Shown here: piece by piece, positions 24,483 to 33,236 of the stretch
Numbering within the stretch: position 1 is the stretch's first letter
How the letters are laid out: every line of letters starts with the position of its first letter
Program-made: the position numbers and the translations under genes
NCBI RefSeq assembly: GCF_002217355.1
Contig: NZ_MUHA01000012.1
Location: forward strand, 1-64,000
Reading direction: 5' to 3'
Length of the DNA stretch: 64,000 nucleotides
Source: Flavobacterium oncorhynchi
Lineage (GTDB): Bacteria; Bacteroidota; Bacteroidia; Flavobacteriales; Flavobacteriaceae
The notes under the pieces: generated by a model
Database searches by the model: none
What the model saw: only the letters and a program-made list of their open reading frames with translations
Told to the model about the DNA's origin: nothing

Positions 24483-26276
24483 ATGAAACATAAAATAATA
24501 ATAGCAGGTTTAATTATCTCAGGTTTATTGACGTCTTGTCAGGATTCTGCCGATGATTTTTTTGATACTCCTGCACAGTCAACATTAGATGAGCAGCTTA
24601 TTTTTTCTACACCAGGATTGGCACAAGGAGCAGTTGATGGAATAAAAGTGTCGTTTGGAGAGGAGCAATCTTATAGAGGAAGACTTTTAGCTTATCAAGG
24701 ATTAAATACAGATAGTGAGTGGCTTTTAGCATCTTCAAGTGATAATGCTAAATCTGATTTAGTGGTTTATGACGCTAAGGCTGATAATACAGAAATGAAT
24801 TCGCCAAAAAATGCATGGGCAATGATGTATGAAGGAATTGAGCGTGCCAATTTATGTATCAGAGGAATTCGTACCTATGGTAATCCTTCTACAAATGCTG
24901 AAATGGCGCAGTTGTTGGGCGAAGCATTAACGTTACGTGCTATTTACTATGCAGATTTAGTTAGAAACTGGGGAGATGTTCCTGTACGTTTCGAGCCTGT
25001 TTCTACTAATACTATTTATATCCCTAAAACGGGTCGTGATGAAATTTATAAGCAATTGATCGCTGATTTAGGAGAAGCTTCAACTTTGGTAGCTTGGCCT
25101 AATGCGACTTCTGCAACTGCTAGTACAGAACGTGTAAATAAGGCTTTTGTAAAAGGATTTAGAGCTCGATTGGCTATGATGGCAAGCGGTTATCAGCAAT
25201 ATCCTGACGGAGTTAGAAGAAGTAATGATCCAGAACTTTCAGTAGCTGCAATGTACAGGTTAGCATTAGAGGAATGTCGTTCGGTTATTACAAGTGGAAC
25301 TGCACGTTTAGAGCCAACTTTTGAGGGGCTTTGGAGAAAATATAATCAAGAAAATACAACTGCTGGAGGAGAATCTCTTTGGGAAATTCCTTTTGCTGAT
25401 TCTAGAGGAAGAATGCTGTTTACTTTTGCGGTTCGACACGATGCTGTTGATCAATTTCAAGCTATGGGAGCAAATAAAGGAGGAGTTAACGGACCATTGC
25501 CATTTGTTTTTTATGACTATGATCAAGCTGATACTAGAAGAGATGTAACTTGTGTTCCTTATAAATGGGGAGCTGCCGTAAATGGTAAATCAAAACAAGA
25601 ACTTACAGATTTACAGACTTGGTATTTTGGTAAATATCGTTTTGAATGGATGAAACGTATTGCCAGCGCGCCAAATGACGATGGTGTAAACAAAATTTAT
25701 ATGCGTTATGCAGAAGTACTTTTAATTGCAGCTGAAGCGGCTAATGAGTTAGAAGGAGCAGGATCTGCTGCAGTTTACCTAAAAGAAATTCGCCGCAGAG
25801 CATTTGCACCAGCAAATCAGGCTGTAAAAGTAGATGCTTATGTAGATGCATTGACAAGTAAAGATGCAATGATGAATGCTATTATTGAGGAAAATAAATT
25901 AGAATTTACAGGAGAATTGGAACGTAAATATGCATTGATCCGTTGGAATTTGCTAAAAACAAAATTAGACGAAGCTAAAGTTAAAATGGCAGATCTGAAA
26001 GCGCGTACTGGTAAGTATCAAGATGTGCCTAAAACATTGTATTACAAATATCAAGATGATGGATTTACATTGGATATTTATGGTTTAAATCGTGGCGAAA
26101 CTCAAGCCCCGGTAGGTTATACGTCAAAAAGTTGGGATAAGCTGGAGGATAATAAAATAACCACTTTATATAAAGCCGGAGTAAATCCAGATAAAAGACA
26201 ATTTTGGCCAATCTGGCAGACATTTATTGATGGAAGCAATGGGAAATTAGTAAATGACTGGGTTTTTGGAAATTAA
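24483..26276 (+). CDS. SusD/RagB-type glycan-binding lipoprotein
   Basis: 597 residues with a lipobox (GLLTSC, Cys19). It shows the SusD tetratricopeptide-rich pattern: AWAMMYEGIERANLCIRGIR, LGEALTLRAIYYADLVRNWG, DVPVRFEP, IYMRYAEVLLIAAEAANELE, and the C-terminal IIEENKLEFTGELERKYALI region. Surface lipoprotein that caps its SusC partner and delivers oligosaccharides. Target glycan not evident from the sequence; the next gene hints at a pectin-type substrate. Confidence 0.96.
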   Translation: MKHKIIIAGLIISGLLTSCQDSADDFFDTPAQSTLDEQLIFSTPGLAQGAVDGIKVSFGEEQSYRGRLLAYQGLNTDSEWLLASSSDNAKSDLVVYDAKADNTEMNSPKNAWAMMYEGIERANLCIRGIRTYGNPSTNAEMAQLLGEALTLRAIYYADLVRNWGDVPVRFEPVSTNTIYIPKTGRDEIYKQLIADLGEASTLVAWPNATSATASTERVNKAFVKGFRARLAMMASGYQQYPDGVRRSNDPELSVAAMYRLALEECRSVITSGTARLEPTFEGLWRKYNQENTTAGGESLWEIPFADSRGRMLFTFAVRHDAVDQFQAMGANKGGVNGPLPFVFYDYDQADTRRDVTCVPYKWGAAVNGKSKQELTDLQTWYFGKYRFEWMKRIASAPNDDGVNKIYMRYAEVLLIAAEAANELEGAGSAAVYLKEIRRRAFAPANQAVKVDAYVDALTSKDAMMNAIIEENKLEFTGELERKYALIRWNLLKTKLDEAKVKMADLKARTGKYQDVPKTLYYKYQDDGFTLDIYGLNRGETQAPVGYTSKSWDKLEDNKITTLYKAGVNPDKRQFWPIWQTFIDGSNGKLVNDWVFGN

Positions 26277-26303
26277 TAATAATTAATTTATAGTAATATA
26301 ATT

Positions 26304-27884
26304 ATGAAAGCAAAATATATATTTAAGGGCTTGCTGACTATGTTTTTATTAGCAGTACTAAGCGCCGGCTGCGAAAGTTACAATGAAGCAGTCTTGCAGG
26401 ACATCGGAGCTGATAGAGCATTTTCTCCGGTAGGACTTACAACAACAATTAGAAATCAAACTACAGTCGAATTGAATTGGACGGTAAAAGAGGATGCAGA
26501 TCATTATGTAGTTGAATTTAGTGCAGATGATGTTAACTTCACTACAATTTATAAAACCGTAAATGTAGCACCAAAAGAACTGCCTGTTCAGGTCGCATTA
26601 GAAGGAGAAACAGTTTATTCTATTAGAGTGAAAGCTGTAAGTTCAGCAGGAGTGGCAGATTCTAAATGGACAGTTACAAGTGCCACAACACTTTCTGAAC
26701 AGCTTTTCTTTCCTGTTCAGGCTGCAGATATTGATGCTAAACAAGTTGTTTTGAGATGGACGCCAAATAGTACTGTAACGCAAATTACTCTTATGCCGGG
26801 TAATGTTACTCATGCGATAACAGCAGCCGAAAAAACTGCTGGGGTTGCAACGATAATAGGTCTTACAAGTGAAACAGCTTATACAGCTACTTTGTTAAAT
26901 GGTGCTAAAAAGAGAGGTGTAGTGACATTTACTACTGGAATTGATATTGGTACTGGAATTTTGGTTAAGGCAACAGATGATTTAATGCAAAAAATTGCAG
27001 ATGCAGCATCAGGAGCTATACTAGTTTTAGAACCTGGAGACTATACCGCTGATAATCAAACTGGAGTAATTACTTTGAATAAGCCAATTACATTAAGAGG
27101 GTTACGTCCTGCTAATACGCCAAAACTTCATGTGAATTTTGTATTAGGTACCGGATCGGGTAATGTGAGTTTGATAGATTTAGATCTAAAAGGAGATAAA
27201 GGAGCTGCAGGAGCTGCAGTTTCAGTTGTTAAATACAATGATAATACTGTTACTTATGGTACACTATCAATAAGTGGTTGCAATATACATGATTATGGAG
27301 TATCATTGATCAGTGCAAATTTAACTGCTGCTAAAATTACTTCTATAATCGTTGACAATACTGTTTTTACAAATGTATTAACAAATGGAGGAGAATTTAT
27401 AGATGTTAGAGGTTCTCAAGTGGGGCAACTTACGCTTAAAAACAGTACTTTTAACAATTGTACAGTGTCAACTACCGGAGCAAGACATTTTATCCGTATG
27501 GATGCCGGGCTTACAGGTTTAACTTCAAATGTATTAATTGATAGTTGTACTATATTGAATCCAAATATGCTTGCAACAAATGCCAATTCAATTTTGTATA
27601 CACGTTTTGCTACTACTGTAATAGTTGTTCGTAATACATTGTTTGCCAATACACCGGCACCATATACAAGAGAAGCAGCAACTCCAAATCCTACATTTAC
27701 AAATAATAATTATTTTAATTCGCCAAATTTAAATGCGAATCCTATTCCGCTTGGGAATAACAGACCAGATACATCCGGAACTGCTTTAGATCCACAGTTT
27801 GTAAATGCAGCAGGAGGGAATTTTACAATTAAAAATCAAACTTTAATTGATAGAAGTGTTGGAGATCCGCGTTGGAGACAATAA
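26304..27884 (+). CDS. Beta-helix surface lipoprotein (DUF4957/DUF5123-like)
   Basis: 526 residues with a lipobox (VLSAGC, Cys23). Two fibronectin-III-like segments are at about 40-215 (TTIRNQTTVELNWTVKEDAD, then VVLRWTPNS). From about 225 the protein is a pectate-lyase-like parallel beta-helix (GDYTADNQTGVITLNKPITL and LKNSTFNNCTVSTTGARHFI), matching DUF4957 then DUF5123. Such proteins accompany SusCD pairs in pectin loci of Bacteroidota and are thought to bind rather than cleave; no catalytic set was identified here. Third gene of the operon, 27 bp after susD, with a terminator behind it. Confidence 0.85.
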   Translation: MKAKYIFKGLLTMFLLAVLSAGCESYNEAVLQDIGADRAFSPVGLTTTIRNQTTVELNWTVKEDADHYVVEFSADDVNFTTIYKTVNVAPKELPVQVALEGETVYSIRVKAVSSAGVADSKWTVTSATTLSEQLFFPVQAADIDAKQVVLRWTPNSTVTQITLMPGNVTHAITAAEKTAGVATIIGLTSETAYTATLLNGAKKRGVVTFTTGIDIGTGILVKATDDLMQKIADAASGAILVLEPGDYTADNQTGVITLNKPITLRGLRPANTPKLHVNFVLGTGSGNVSLIDLDLKGDKGAAGAAVSVVKYNDNTVTYGTLSISGCNIHDYGVSLISANLTAAKITSIIVDNTVFTNVLTNGGEFIDVRGSQVGQLTLKNSTFNNCTVSTTGARHFIRMDAGLTGLTSNVLIDSCTILNPNMLATNANSILYTRFATTVIVVRNTLFANTPAPYTREAATPNPTFTNNNYFNSPNLNANPIPLGNNRPDTSGTALDPQFVNAAGGNFTIKNQTLIDRSVGDPRWRQ

Positions 27885-27907
27885 TTGTATAGTAATTTTA
27901 ATTTTAG

Positions 27908-27937
27908 AAGGGATGCATTTAATTTTGCATCCCTTTT
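27908..27937 (+). terminator. Terminator of the susCD operon
   Basis: AAGGGATGCA at 27908-27917 pairs with TGCATCCCTT at 27926-27935, followed by T residues. It closes the three-gene unit, so no downstream CAZyme gene belongs to it. Confidence 0.85.
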
Positions 27938-27975
27938 ATTTTAAAGCTAAAAATATTTTTGAAATAGACGAAAAA

Positions 27976-28548
27976 TTATTCAATTTCCAAATCAAATTTT
28001 TCTAATAATCCGGCAAGCGCGGCGTGCGAAACTTTAGTTTTTTTGATCTTATTTTCAGATGGATCAAAAGCATAATTCTTAGACGTTCTGAAATCTGTTT
28101 TTTCTAAAATGCAATCCTGAAAAGTAGCATTGGCTAGATCACAATTTTTAAAAAGAGACAAAGACAAATCGGTATTCGAGAAATCGACATCTTTTATAGA
28201 GCAGTCAACGAAATTAGTTTTCTTTAGTTTTTTGTAAATGAAAGTCGAATAATCTAAAAGACAATCTTGAAAATTCATTGAAAACAAAAAGCTGTTGCTG
28301 GCGCTAAAATCCAATCCCATTAATTTACAGCCAATGAAATTGATGTTTTTTAATCCCGTATTTTTAAGAATCGCCAGTGAAAGATTACAGTTTTTAAAAG
28401 TAGAATCCAGAAAATCATTATGACTTAAATCGCTTTTAGAAAAGTTGCAATTGATGAATTCGCAATTTACAAATTCAGTATTCGATAAACTTTGATCAGA
28501 GTAATCGACAGTGTCAAAAGTTCGGTTTTGGTATAATTTAGATTCCAT
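27976..28548 (-). CDS. Pentapeptide-repeat protein
   Basis: 190 residues of A(D/N)LxF-type pentapeptide repeats (FVNCEFINCNFSKSDLSHND, FSNTDLSLSLFKNCDLANAT, FQDCILEKTDF), a right-handed beta-helix. Size and repeat density are like Qnr/MfpA DNA mimics that protect gyrase, but most such proteins have no known role, and no quinolone link can be claimed. It is followed upstream by a small conserved ORF in the same direction. Confidence 0.88.
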   Translation of the reverse strand: MESKLYQNRTFDTVDYSDQSLSNTEFVNCEFINCNFSKSDLSHNDFLDSTFKNCNLSLAILKNTGLKNINFIGCKLMGLDFSASNSFLFSMNFQDCLLDYSTFIYKKLKKTNFVDCSIKDVDFSNTDLSLSLFKNCDLANATFQDCILEKTDFRTSKNYAFDPSENKIKKTKVSHAALAGLLEKFDLEIE

Positions 28549-28581
28549 AAAGTAAGTGAAGATGTTGTAAATATTTAAGTT

Positions 28582-28782
28582 TTATTCTAGTTCAGTGCAG
28601 TCAAAAACAGCATTATTAAGAATCAAATTAGGAATGTCTAGTTCGCTCTCAATTCTCAAAATATTATCACAGTCTTCGAGGTCAAAATTCCATAAAGTAT
28701 TGGGCAGCAATTCGTGAAGCAATGCAGAAGCCGACTCAAATTTTGAAGCGCTGTCTACAGAAGTTTTAAATACATAAATCAT
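28582..28782 (-). CDS. Small conserved protein, possibly ferredoxin-like fold
   Basis: 66 residues from ATG 28780-28782 (MIYVFKTSV); an ATG three codons upstream is also possible. The segments VFKTSVDSASKFESASALLH and TLWNFDLEDCDNILRIESE resemble a small Flavobacterium family with an HMA-like beta-alpha-beta outline but no CxxC. Function unknown. Same strand as the pentapeptide-repeat gene, 33 bp upstream of it. Confidence 0.6.
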   Translation of the reverse strand: MIYVFKTSVDSASKFESASALLHELLPNTLWNFDLEDCDNILRIESELDIPNLILNNAVFDCTELE

Positions 28783-28853
28783 AATTTGCATTTTTTGAAG
28801 AGGCAAATTTCTGAAAAAAGCAATCGTGTTTAATAGGATTCAATAATCAATAA

Positions 28854-29774
28854 TTAGGACTTATCAATCATTTTTCGGTATTGAATAGGTGTAATTCCTT
28901 CATGTTTTTTAAAGAAACGACTAAAGTACGATTGGTCTTCGTGACCTACTTGTATAGCGATTTCACTTACAGAAAGTGTCGTTTGAAAAAGCAGATATTT
29001 AGCCTCAAGCAATATGGTTTCATCAATCCATTTGGCGGCAGATTTGCCTGTAACGGTTTTTACTGATTTGTTTAAATGGTTTGGAGTAACATTTAGCAGT
29101 GATGCATAATAATGAACCAAATGCTGTGTTTTAATGTTTTGATGAATGAGTTCCTTGAACTTATTTGTAATAATCTCAGCAGCCGAAATGTTTTTGGAAA
29201 CTTTAATCGAATTTTTGTTCATTTCATGAAACAAGGCAATTAAATAGGACTGTACAATATTTAAATTTGCGGTTGTCGTTTCAGAATATTCTTTTTGAAG
29301 TCGGTTTAAAATGGTCACGACATTAGGTACATCCTCTGGAGTCAAAGTAACTTTAGGGTTGCCGGAAATTTTCAAAAAATCAAAATCATTCAGCATTTCC
29401 CGATTGCCGTATTTACCAATTAAAATATCAGGATGAAATTGACAGATATAGCCATTATGCGCATTGTTGATGTTTTTTATTGAAAAAACTTGACCCGCAG
29501 GAACAACAATAATTTCATTAGAAACCGTTTGGTACTCTTCGTATCCCGACTTCATAATATGTGAACCTGAGCTTACAAAAATTAAAGTATGACAGCTGTG
29601 TTTGGAAGGAGGAACAGGATATCGCAAACGCATCATTTCTTCCATTTTTAAACAGAAAAAATGATCCGAGTTTGATCTGAAAAGAACATGCATCGGATTG
29701 TCCTCGCCTAAAAATTTCTCTCTAAACCCCTTTGCTTCGTATGTTTTTACATTTTCACCTGCCTTTGTTTTCAT
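28854..29774 (-). CDS. AraC-family regulator
   Basis: 306 residues. The N-terminal half is a cupin-like sensor (HTLIFVSSGSHIMKSGYEEY, EIIVVPAGQVFSI). The C-terminal AraC domain (about 200-300) has LVHYYASLLNVTPNHLNKSV and VSEIAIQVGHEDQSYFSRFF. It starts 2 bp after a protein of unknown function ends, so the two are co-transcribed. Targets unknown. Confidence 0.92.
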   Translation of the reverse strand: MKTKAGENVKTYEAKGFREKFLGEDNPMHVLFRSNSDHFFCLKMEEMMRLRYPVPPSKHSCHTLIFVSSGSHIMKSGYEEYQTVSNEIIVVPAGQVFSIKNINNAHNGYICQFHPDILIGKYGNREMLNDFDFLKISGNPKVTLTPEDVPNVVTILNRLQKEYSETTTANLNIVQSYLIALFHEMNKNSIKVSKNISAAEIITNKFKELIHQNIKTQHLVHYYASLLNVTPNHLNKSVKTVTGKSAAKWIDETILLEAKYLLFQTTLSVSEIAIQVGHEDQSYFSRFFKKHEGITPIQYRKMIDKS

Positions 29775-29776
29775 AC

Positions 29777-30340
29777 TTAATAATACAATCTAAAATCTAG
29801 TAATTTGCAAAGTGCATAGTGTTTTTGGTATAAATCTTCGACCACTTCAGTAAGATCGTCGTTTTCTTGATATAAACTGAAAAAAGCTTTATCAATAGTG
29901 CTGCAGCTGGCAATTTTATTATAAGATGAACCATAACCGGAAATGGCGCGAGCACCAGTAATATCAAGAAAATATTGCGCTTCATCATCATTAAGATCCA
30001 ATCTTTTTTTATTGGCAAAATGAATAATTTTTCCCTTCATTTTCCCTTCAAAAAGTTCCGCTATTTCTTCTAAGCTGTAGTAATAATCATGAAGACAGAT
30101 ATTATTTTCCTGACCAGGCATTACCAGATAAATAATTTCATAATCCTTAAAATTATGATCATCATACAGTAATGTATTTAGGCTTTCTTCTAGACTTTCT
30201 ATTGTATCGCAGGTTTTGTATATGCTGGCAATACCTTGGTCAAAAGCAATTTCTTCAAGATTTTTGACCACATCAGTAGCTGTAATGTTATCTACATCCT
30301 GAACGCCCTCAAGGCAGAAAATAAATTTTTCATTATCCAT
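29777..30340 (-). CDS. Uncharacterised protein, DUF6642/CHAT-like pattern
   Basis: 187 residues, no signal peptide. The strand-helix pattern FIFCLEGVQDVD, ASIYKTCDTIESLEESLNTL, YEIIYLVMPGQ, KIIHFANKKRLDL and LDITGARAISGYGSSYNKIA resembles DUF6642-type proteins, which look like caspase/CHAT-fold domains; the AISGYG segment near residue 135 is the best anchor. No certain catalytic His-Cys dyad could be assigned. It forms a two-gene operon with an AraC regulator. The family call is from memory of the pattern and uncertain. Confidence 0.55.
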   Translation of the reverse strand: MDNEKFIFCLEGVQDVDNITATDVVKNLEEIAFDQGIASIYKTCDTIESLEESLNTLLYDDHNFKDYEIIYLVMPGQENNICLHDYYYSLEEIAELFEGKMKGKIIHFANKKRLDLNDDEAQYFLDITGARAISGYGSSYNKIASCSTIDKAFFSLYQENDDLTEVVEDLYQKHYALCKLLDFRLYY

Positions 30341-30475
30341 ACTAATGTTTTTCTAGTTCTAAAAAAGGGTCAATAATGTTTTAGACAAATATATTTTTTT
30401 ATCAATAAAAATTGATGTTAAGAGTTTATTTTAACTCATTTTTTAGAGTGTTGTAAGTTTTTTATGAAGAGCAAA

Positions 30476-30500
30476 AAGTCTGTCGAAAAGCGACGGACTT
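30476..30500 (-). terminator. Terminator after the Lrp-type gene
   Basis: AAGTCTGTCG at 30476-30485 pairs (one wobble) with CGACGGACTT at 30491-30500. On the minus strand a T-run follows. Confidence 0.75.
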
Positions 30501-30539
30501 GCATTAATTCAAAACTTCTTAAATTTATAATTGAAGAGA

Positions 30540-30998
30540 CTAAAAATGCAAAGTTGTAGATTGTTTAATATAACTCATTACAAAGGAACTCTGCACTTTA
30601 CTGATGTTCGGAATTACCGAAAGTTTTCGAATAAAATCGTTAAAAGCTTCAGGATCTTTTACAACCACTTTTAAAACATAATCAAAAATTCCTCCAGTAA
30701 TATATCCTTCAACCACTTCTTCAAGAGCAGCGACCTGTTTAGTAAATTCTTCTACAAGTTCAAGACGCTGACTATTTAGTGAAACATTTATAATTACGGT
30801 AAAATTCAATCCTACTTTTTTAGGATCAATTATCGCAACATAATCTTTTATATAGCCTTCGTTCTCCAGTTTTTTTATTCGGTCATAAACAGAAGTTCTC
30901 GACATATTTAATTTCTCAGTAAGATCCGTAATGTCAAATTTTGCATTTTTTTGTAGGATTCTCAATAACTCAATTTCTTGTTTGTTTAATTCTTGCAT
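30540..30998 (-). CDS. Lrp/AsnC-family regulator
   Basis: 152 residues: AsnC-type HTH at 5-60 (LLRILQKNAKFDITDLTEKL, MSRTSVYDRIKKLENEGYI) and a RAM ligand domain at about 65-145 (VIINVSLNSQRLELV, GYITGGIFDYVLKVVVKD). Divergent from an EamA transporter, a typical arrangement for amino-acid export control. A perfect 8-bp palindrome lies in the gap at 31029-31045. Confidence 0.94.
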   Translation of the reverse strand: MQELNKQEIELLRILQKNAKFDITDLTEKLNMSRTSVYDRIKKLENEGYIKDYVAIIDPKKVGLNFTVIINVSLNSQRLELVEEFTKQVAALEEVVEGYITGGIFDYVLKVVVKDPEAFNDFIRKLSVIPNISKVQSSFVMSYIKQSTTLHF

Positions 30999-31028
30999 CG
31001 GATTTTTTCCAGTTAGATAATAAAAAAA

Positions 31029-31045
31029 TATTCTAATTTAGAATA
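31029..31045. promoter_or_regulatory. Palindrome between Lrp-type gene and EamA gene
   Basis: TATTCTAA-T-TTAGAATA, perfect arms of 8 bp around one base, AT-rich like known Lrp-family sites. It lies 31 bp upstream of the regulator start codon, in the divergent region. Confidence 0.5.
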
Positions 31046-31122
31046 AAAAACGATTAGTTAATATTTTTTAAGAATTAAATACATATTTATTTTAGAAATA
31101 TAGATTATTGTTCGCTGTTGTA

Positions 31123-31130
31123 TACTTTTG
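31123..31130 (+). promoter_or_regulatory. Putative -7 box for the EamA transporter gene
   Basis: TACTTTTG matches TAnnTTTG, 31 bp upstream of the ATG at 31162. Confidence 0.45.
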
Positions 31131-31161
31131 TTTGGACAAAAAATAGATTTTAGTTGTAAAA

Positions 31162-32070
31162 ATGAATAAATATATAATCGTTGTAGCATTGGGAGCATTA
31201 AGTTTTGGAATGCTTTCGTCATTTGCTAAAATTGCCTACGGAGAGGGTTATACTGCTGCAGAAGTTACATTGACGCAGGCTTTAATGGGAACTATAATTT
31301 TATGGTCAATAGTAGTTTTTAAAAGCATAAAAAAAAGAAAAAAAATTACACCGAATTGGAAATTACTTTTAGCAGGAACTTCAATGGGAACCTCTGCTTA
31401 TACTTATTATCTTTCGGTAGCTTACATTCCAGCTTCACTGGCAATTGTTTTATTAATGCAGATTACGTGGCTGAGTATTGCTGTAGAATGGCTGTTTTTC
31501 AAGAAGAAACCTAATGTTGTTGAGGTTTGGTGTGCTGTTTTTGTGATTTTAGGCACCGTTTTAGCGGGTAATCTTTTAGATTTGGGCAGCTCTAATATTT
31601 CAATTATTGGCATTTTGCTAAGTTTATTGTCAGCATTGCTTTACACACTTTATATTGTTTTTACCAGTAAAATAGGAAAGGAGACGCCAATGTTTGAAAA
31701 AAGTGCTTTAATGACAAGCGGGTCGGCAATGATAATCTTTTTAATTAACTGCGAAGCAATTGTTACAAGTGCACATTTAGATTTTGGATTGCTGCAATGG
31801 GGAACTTTTTTAGCCATTTTTGGAACTGTGATTCCGCCAATTTGCTTTTCTGTTGGGATGCCAAAAATTGGAGCTGGTTTAAGTTCTGTATTATTGACTT
31901 TAGAATTGCCTGCCGCTGTTTTTTGTGCGCATATTATTTTAGGAGAAAAAGTCACTCTTTTGCAGCTGGTAGGCATTGCGATTATGTTGGGTGCTATAGT
32001 TTATCTTAATGTAGCAAAAGTCAAAAAAGAAAAAGCAATTCGAAAACAAACGGCAAACAGCTTAGTCTAA
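31162..32070 (+). CDS. EamA/DMT-family transporter
   Basis: 302 residues, about ten hydrophobic helices in two EamA repeats (about 5-135 and 145-285). Recognisable segments are YGEGYTAAEVTLTQALMGTI, YTYYLSVAYIPASLAIVLLM in the first half, and PKIGAGLSSVLLTLELPAAV with AHIILGEKVTLLQLVG in the second. Exporters of this family move amino acids or metabolites. Divergent from the Lrp-type gene, so an amino-acid exporter is plausible. Confidence 0.93.
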   Translation: MNKYIIVVALGALSFGMLSSFAKIAYGEGYTAAEVTLTQALMGTIILWSIVVFKSIKKRKKITPNWKLLLAGTSMGTSAYTYYLSVAYIPASLAIVLLMQITWLSIAVEWLFFKKKPNVVEVWCAVFVILGTVLAGNLLDLGSSNISIIGILLSLLSALLYTLYIVFTSKIGKETPMFEKSALMTSGSAMIIFLINCEAIVTSAHLDFGLLQWGTFLAIFGTVIPPICFSVGMPKIGAGLSSVLLTLELPAAVFCAHIILGEKVTLLQLVGIAIMLGAIVYLNVAKVKKEKAIRKQTANSLV

Positions 32071-32111
32071 ACAATTAAGTTTTAAATAGAAAAAGCTGTA
32101 AGCAGTTCTTA

Positions 32112-32131
32112 AAAATGTTGGGGAACATTTT
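32112..32131. terminator. Hairpin between convergent EamA and SMR genes
   Basis: AAAATGTT at 32112-32119 pairs with AACATTTT at 32124-32131 around GGGG. Short A/T runs at both sides allow termination in either direction. Confidence 0.5.
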
Positions 32132-32132
32132 A

Positions 32133-32459
32133 TTAATGTGATAATGATTTTAACCCAATAATTGATCCGATAAGGGTAGTGATAAAGAAAAGTCGCCAAA
32201 AGTTAGCAGGATCTTTAAAAACTAAAATTCCAATCAAAACAGTTCCCACCGCGCCAATGCCTGTCCATACCGCATAAGCTGTACCTATTGGTAAAGTTTG
32301 TGTAGCTTTTATTAAAAGGGCCATACTGATTGTAAGAGAAATCAGGAAGCCTGTATACCATAAATACATTTCATTTCCAGTTGATTCTTTCGCTTTTCCT
32401 AAACACGTTGCAAAAGCAACTTCAAACAATCCTGCAATAATTAAAATAATCCAGTTCAT
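32133..32459 (-). CDS. SMR-family transporter, SugE/Gdx-like
   Basis: 108 residues, four transmembrane helices. The conserved membrane Glu is in helix 1 (GLFEVAFATCLGKA, E13). The segment LPIGTAYAVWTGIGAVGT is closer to the SugE/Gdx branch (guanidinium or quaternary ammonium export) than to EmrE. No guanidine riboswitch was recognised upstream. Its start lies 67 bp downstream of the Crp-type gene on the same strand. Confidence 0.88.
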   Translation of the reverse strand: MNWIILIIAGLFEVAFATCLGKAKESTGNEMYLWYTGFLISLTISMALLIKATQTLPIGTAYAVWTGIGAVGTVLIGILVFKDPANFWRLFFITTLIGSIIGLKSLSH

Positions 32460-32526
32460 ATCTTTTTTTTTGCAAAGATTAGAAAAGGAAGTCAGGGAGA
32501 TTTTAACAAATGTTAAAAAATAAAAG

Positions 32527-33090
32527 TTATTTAATTTCAGCTCGAATCCTGCTTAAGCTGACTTGAGAGATGCCAAGATAAGAAGCAATATAACCTAATT
32601 GCACACGTTGGATTAATTGCGGATTATTTTGCAAAAGCTCCAAATACCGTTCAGTTGCGCTTCGAAATTGCTGTGATATAAGACGTTCTTCAGTTTTTAC
32701 AAGTTCTTTTTCCGCAAATTTTCTGCCCCAGTTTGCAATATGGATATCAATTTCAAAAAGCTTTTGCAGTTTATTTGATTTCAATTCGTATAGTTCACAA
32801 TCTTCCAATAGCTCAACATCTTCATATCCCTTTTGATAAACAACATAGCTTTTCATAGATAAAATGGTATCGCCTTCTTTGCCGAACCAAAAAGTTGCTT
32901 CGTTATCATTTTGATTAGAGTAAGCTCTTGCGATTCCCTTTTTGATAAAATAAATAGTAGTTTCGATTTTATCAGCCTTTAGTAAAATATGTCCTTTGGG
33001 ATAACTTTTTTCTTCAATGCAATCTTGAAGAAGCCGTTTTGAAGTTTCTGGTATAGGAAGAATGTTATCCAGAATTTGGTCTAATTTCAT
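32527..33090 (-). CDS. Crp/Fnr-family regulator
   Basis: 187 residues: cyclic-nucleotide-binding-like beta-roll (about 20-120: SYPKGHILLKADKIETTIYF, RAYSNQNDNEATFWFGKEGD) and a C-terminal HTH (about 150-187: QRVQLGYIASYLGISQVSLS, RIRAEI). This is the common Flavobacterium short Crp-like type, often next to small transporters. It is upstream of the SMR gene on the same strand and may control it. Confidence 0.9.
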   Translation of the reverse strand: MKLDQILDNILPIPETSKRLLQDCIEEKSYPKGHILLKADKIETTIYFIKKGIARAYSNQNDNEATFWFGKEGDTILSMKSYVVYQKGYEDVELLEDCELYELKSNKLQKLFEIDIHIANWGRKFAEKELVKTEERLISQQFRSATERYLELLQNNPQLIQRVQLGYIASYLGISQVSLSRIRAEIK

Positions 33091-33236
33091 TGGACTTTAT
33101 TTTAAAATTTAAAAGATGAAGATTATCATTTTATTATTACGCAGGTCAAAATAAAGAAAAACTTTTTTAAGATTATTTTCTTCCAAATTATATTTTTAGA
33201 TTTATTTCTAATTCTATGCGATTTCTGTTTCTGTAA

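Noticed and set aside
32460..32526. Guanidine riboswitch before the SugE/Gdx-like gene
   Set aside because: The spacer is only 67 bases, AT-rich, and shows none of the conserved guanidine-riboswitch sequence.
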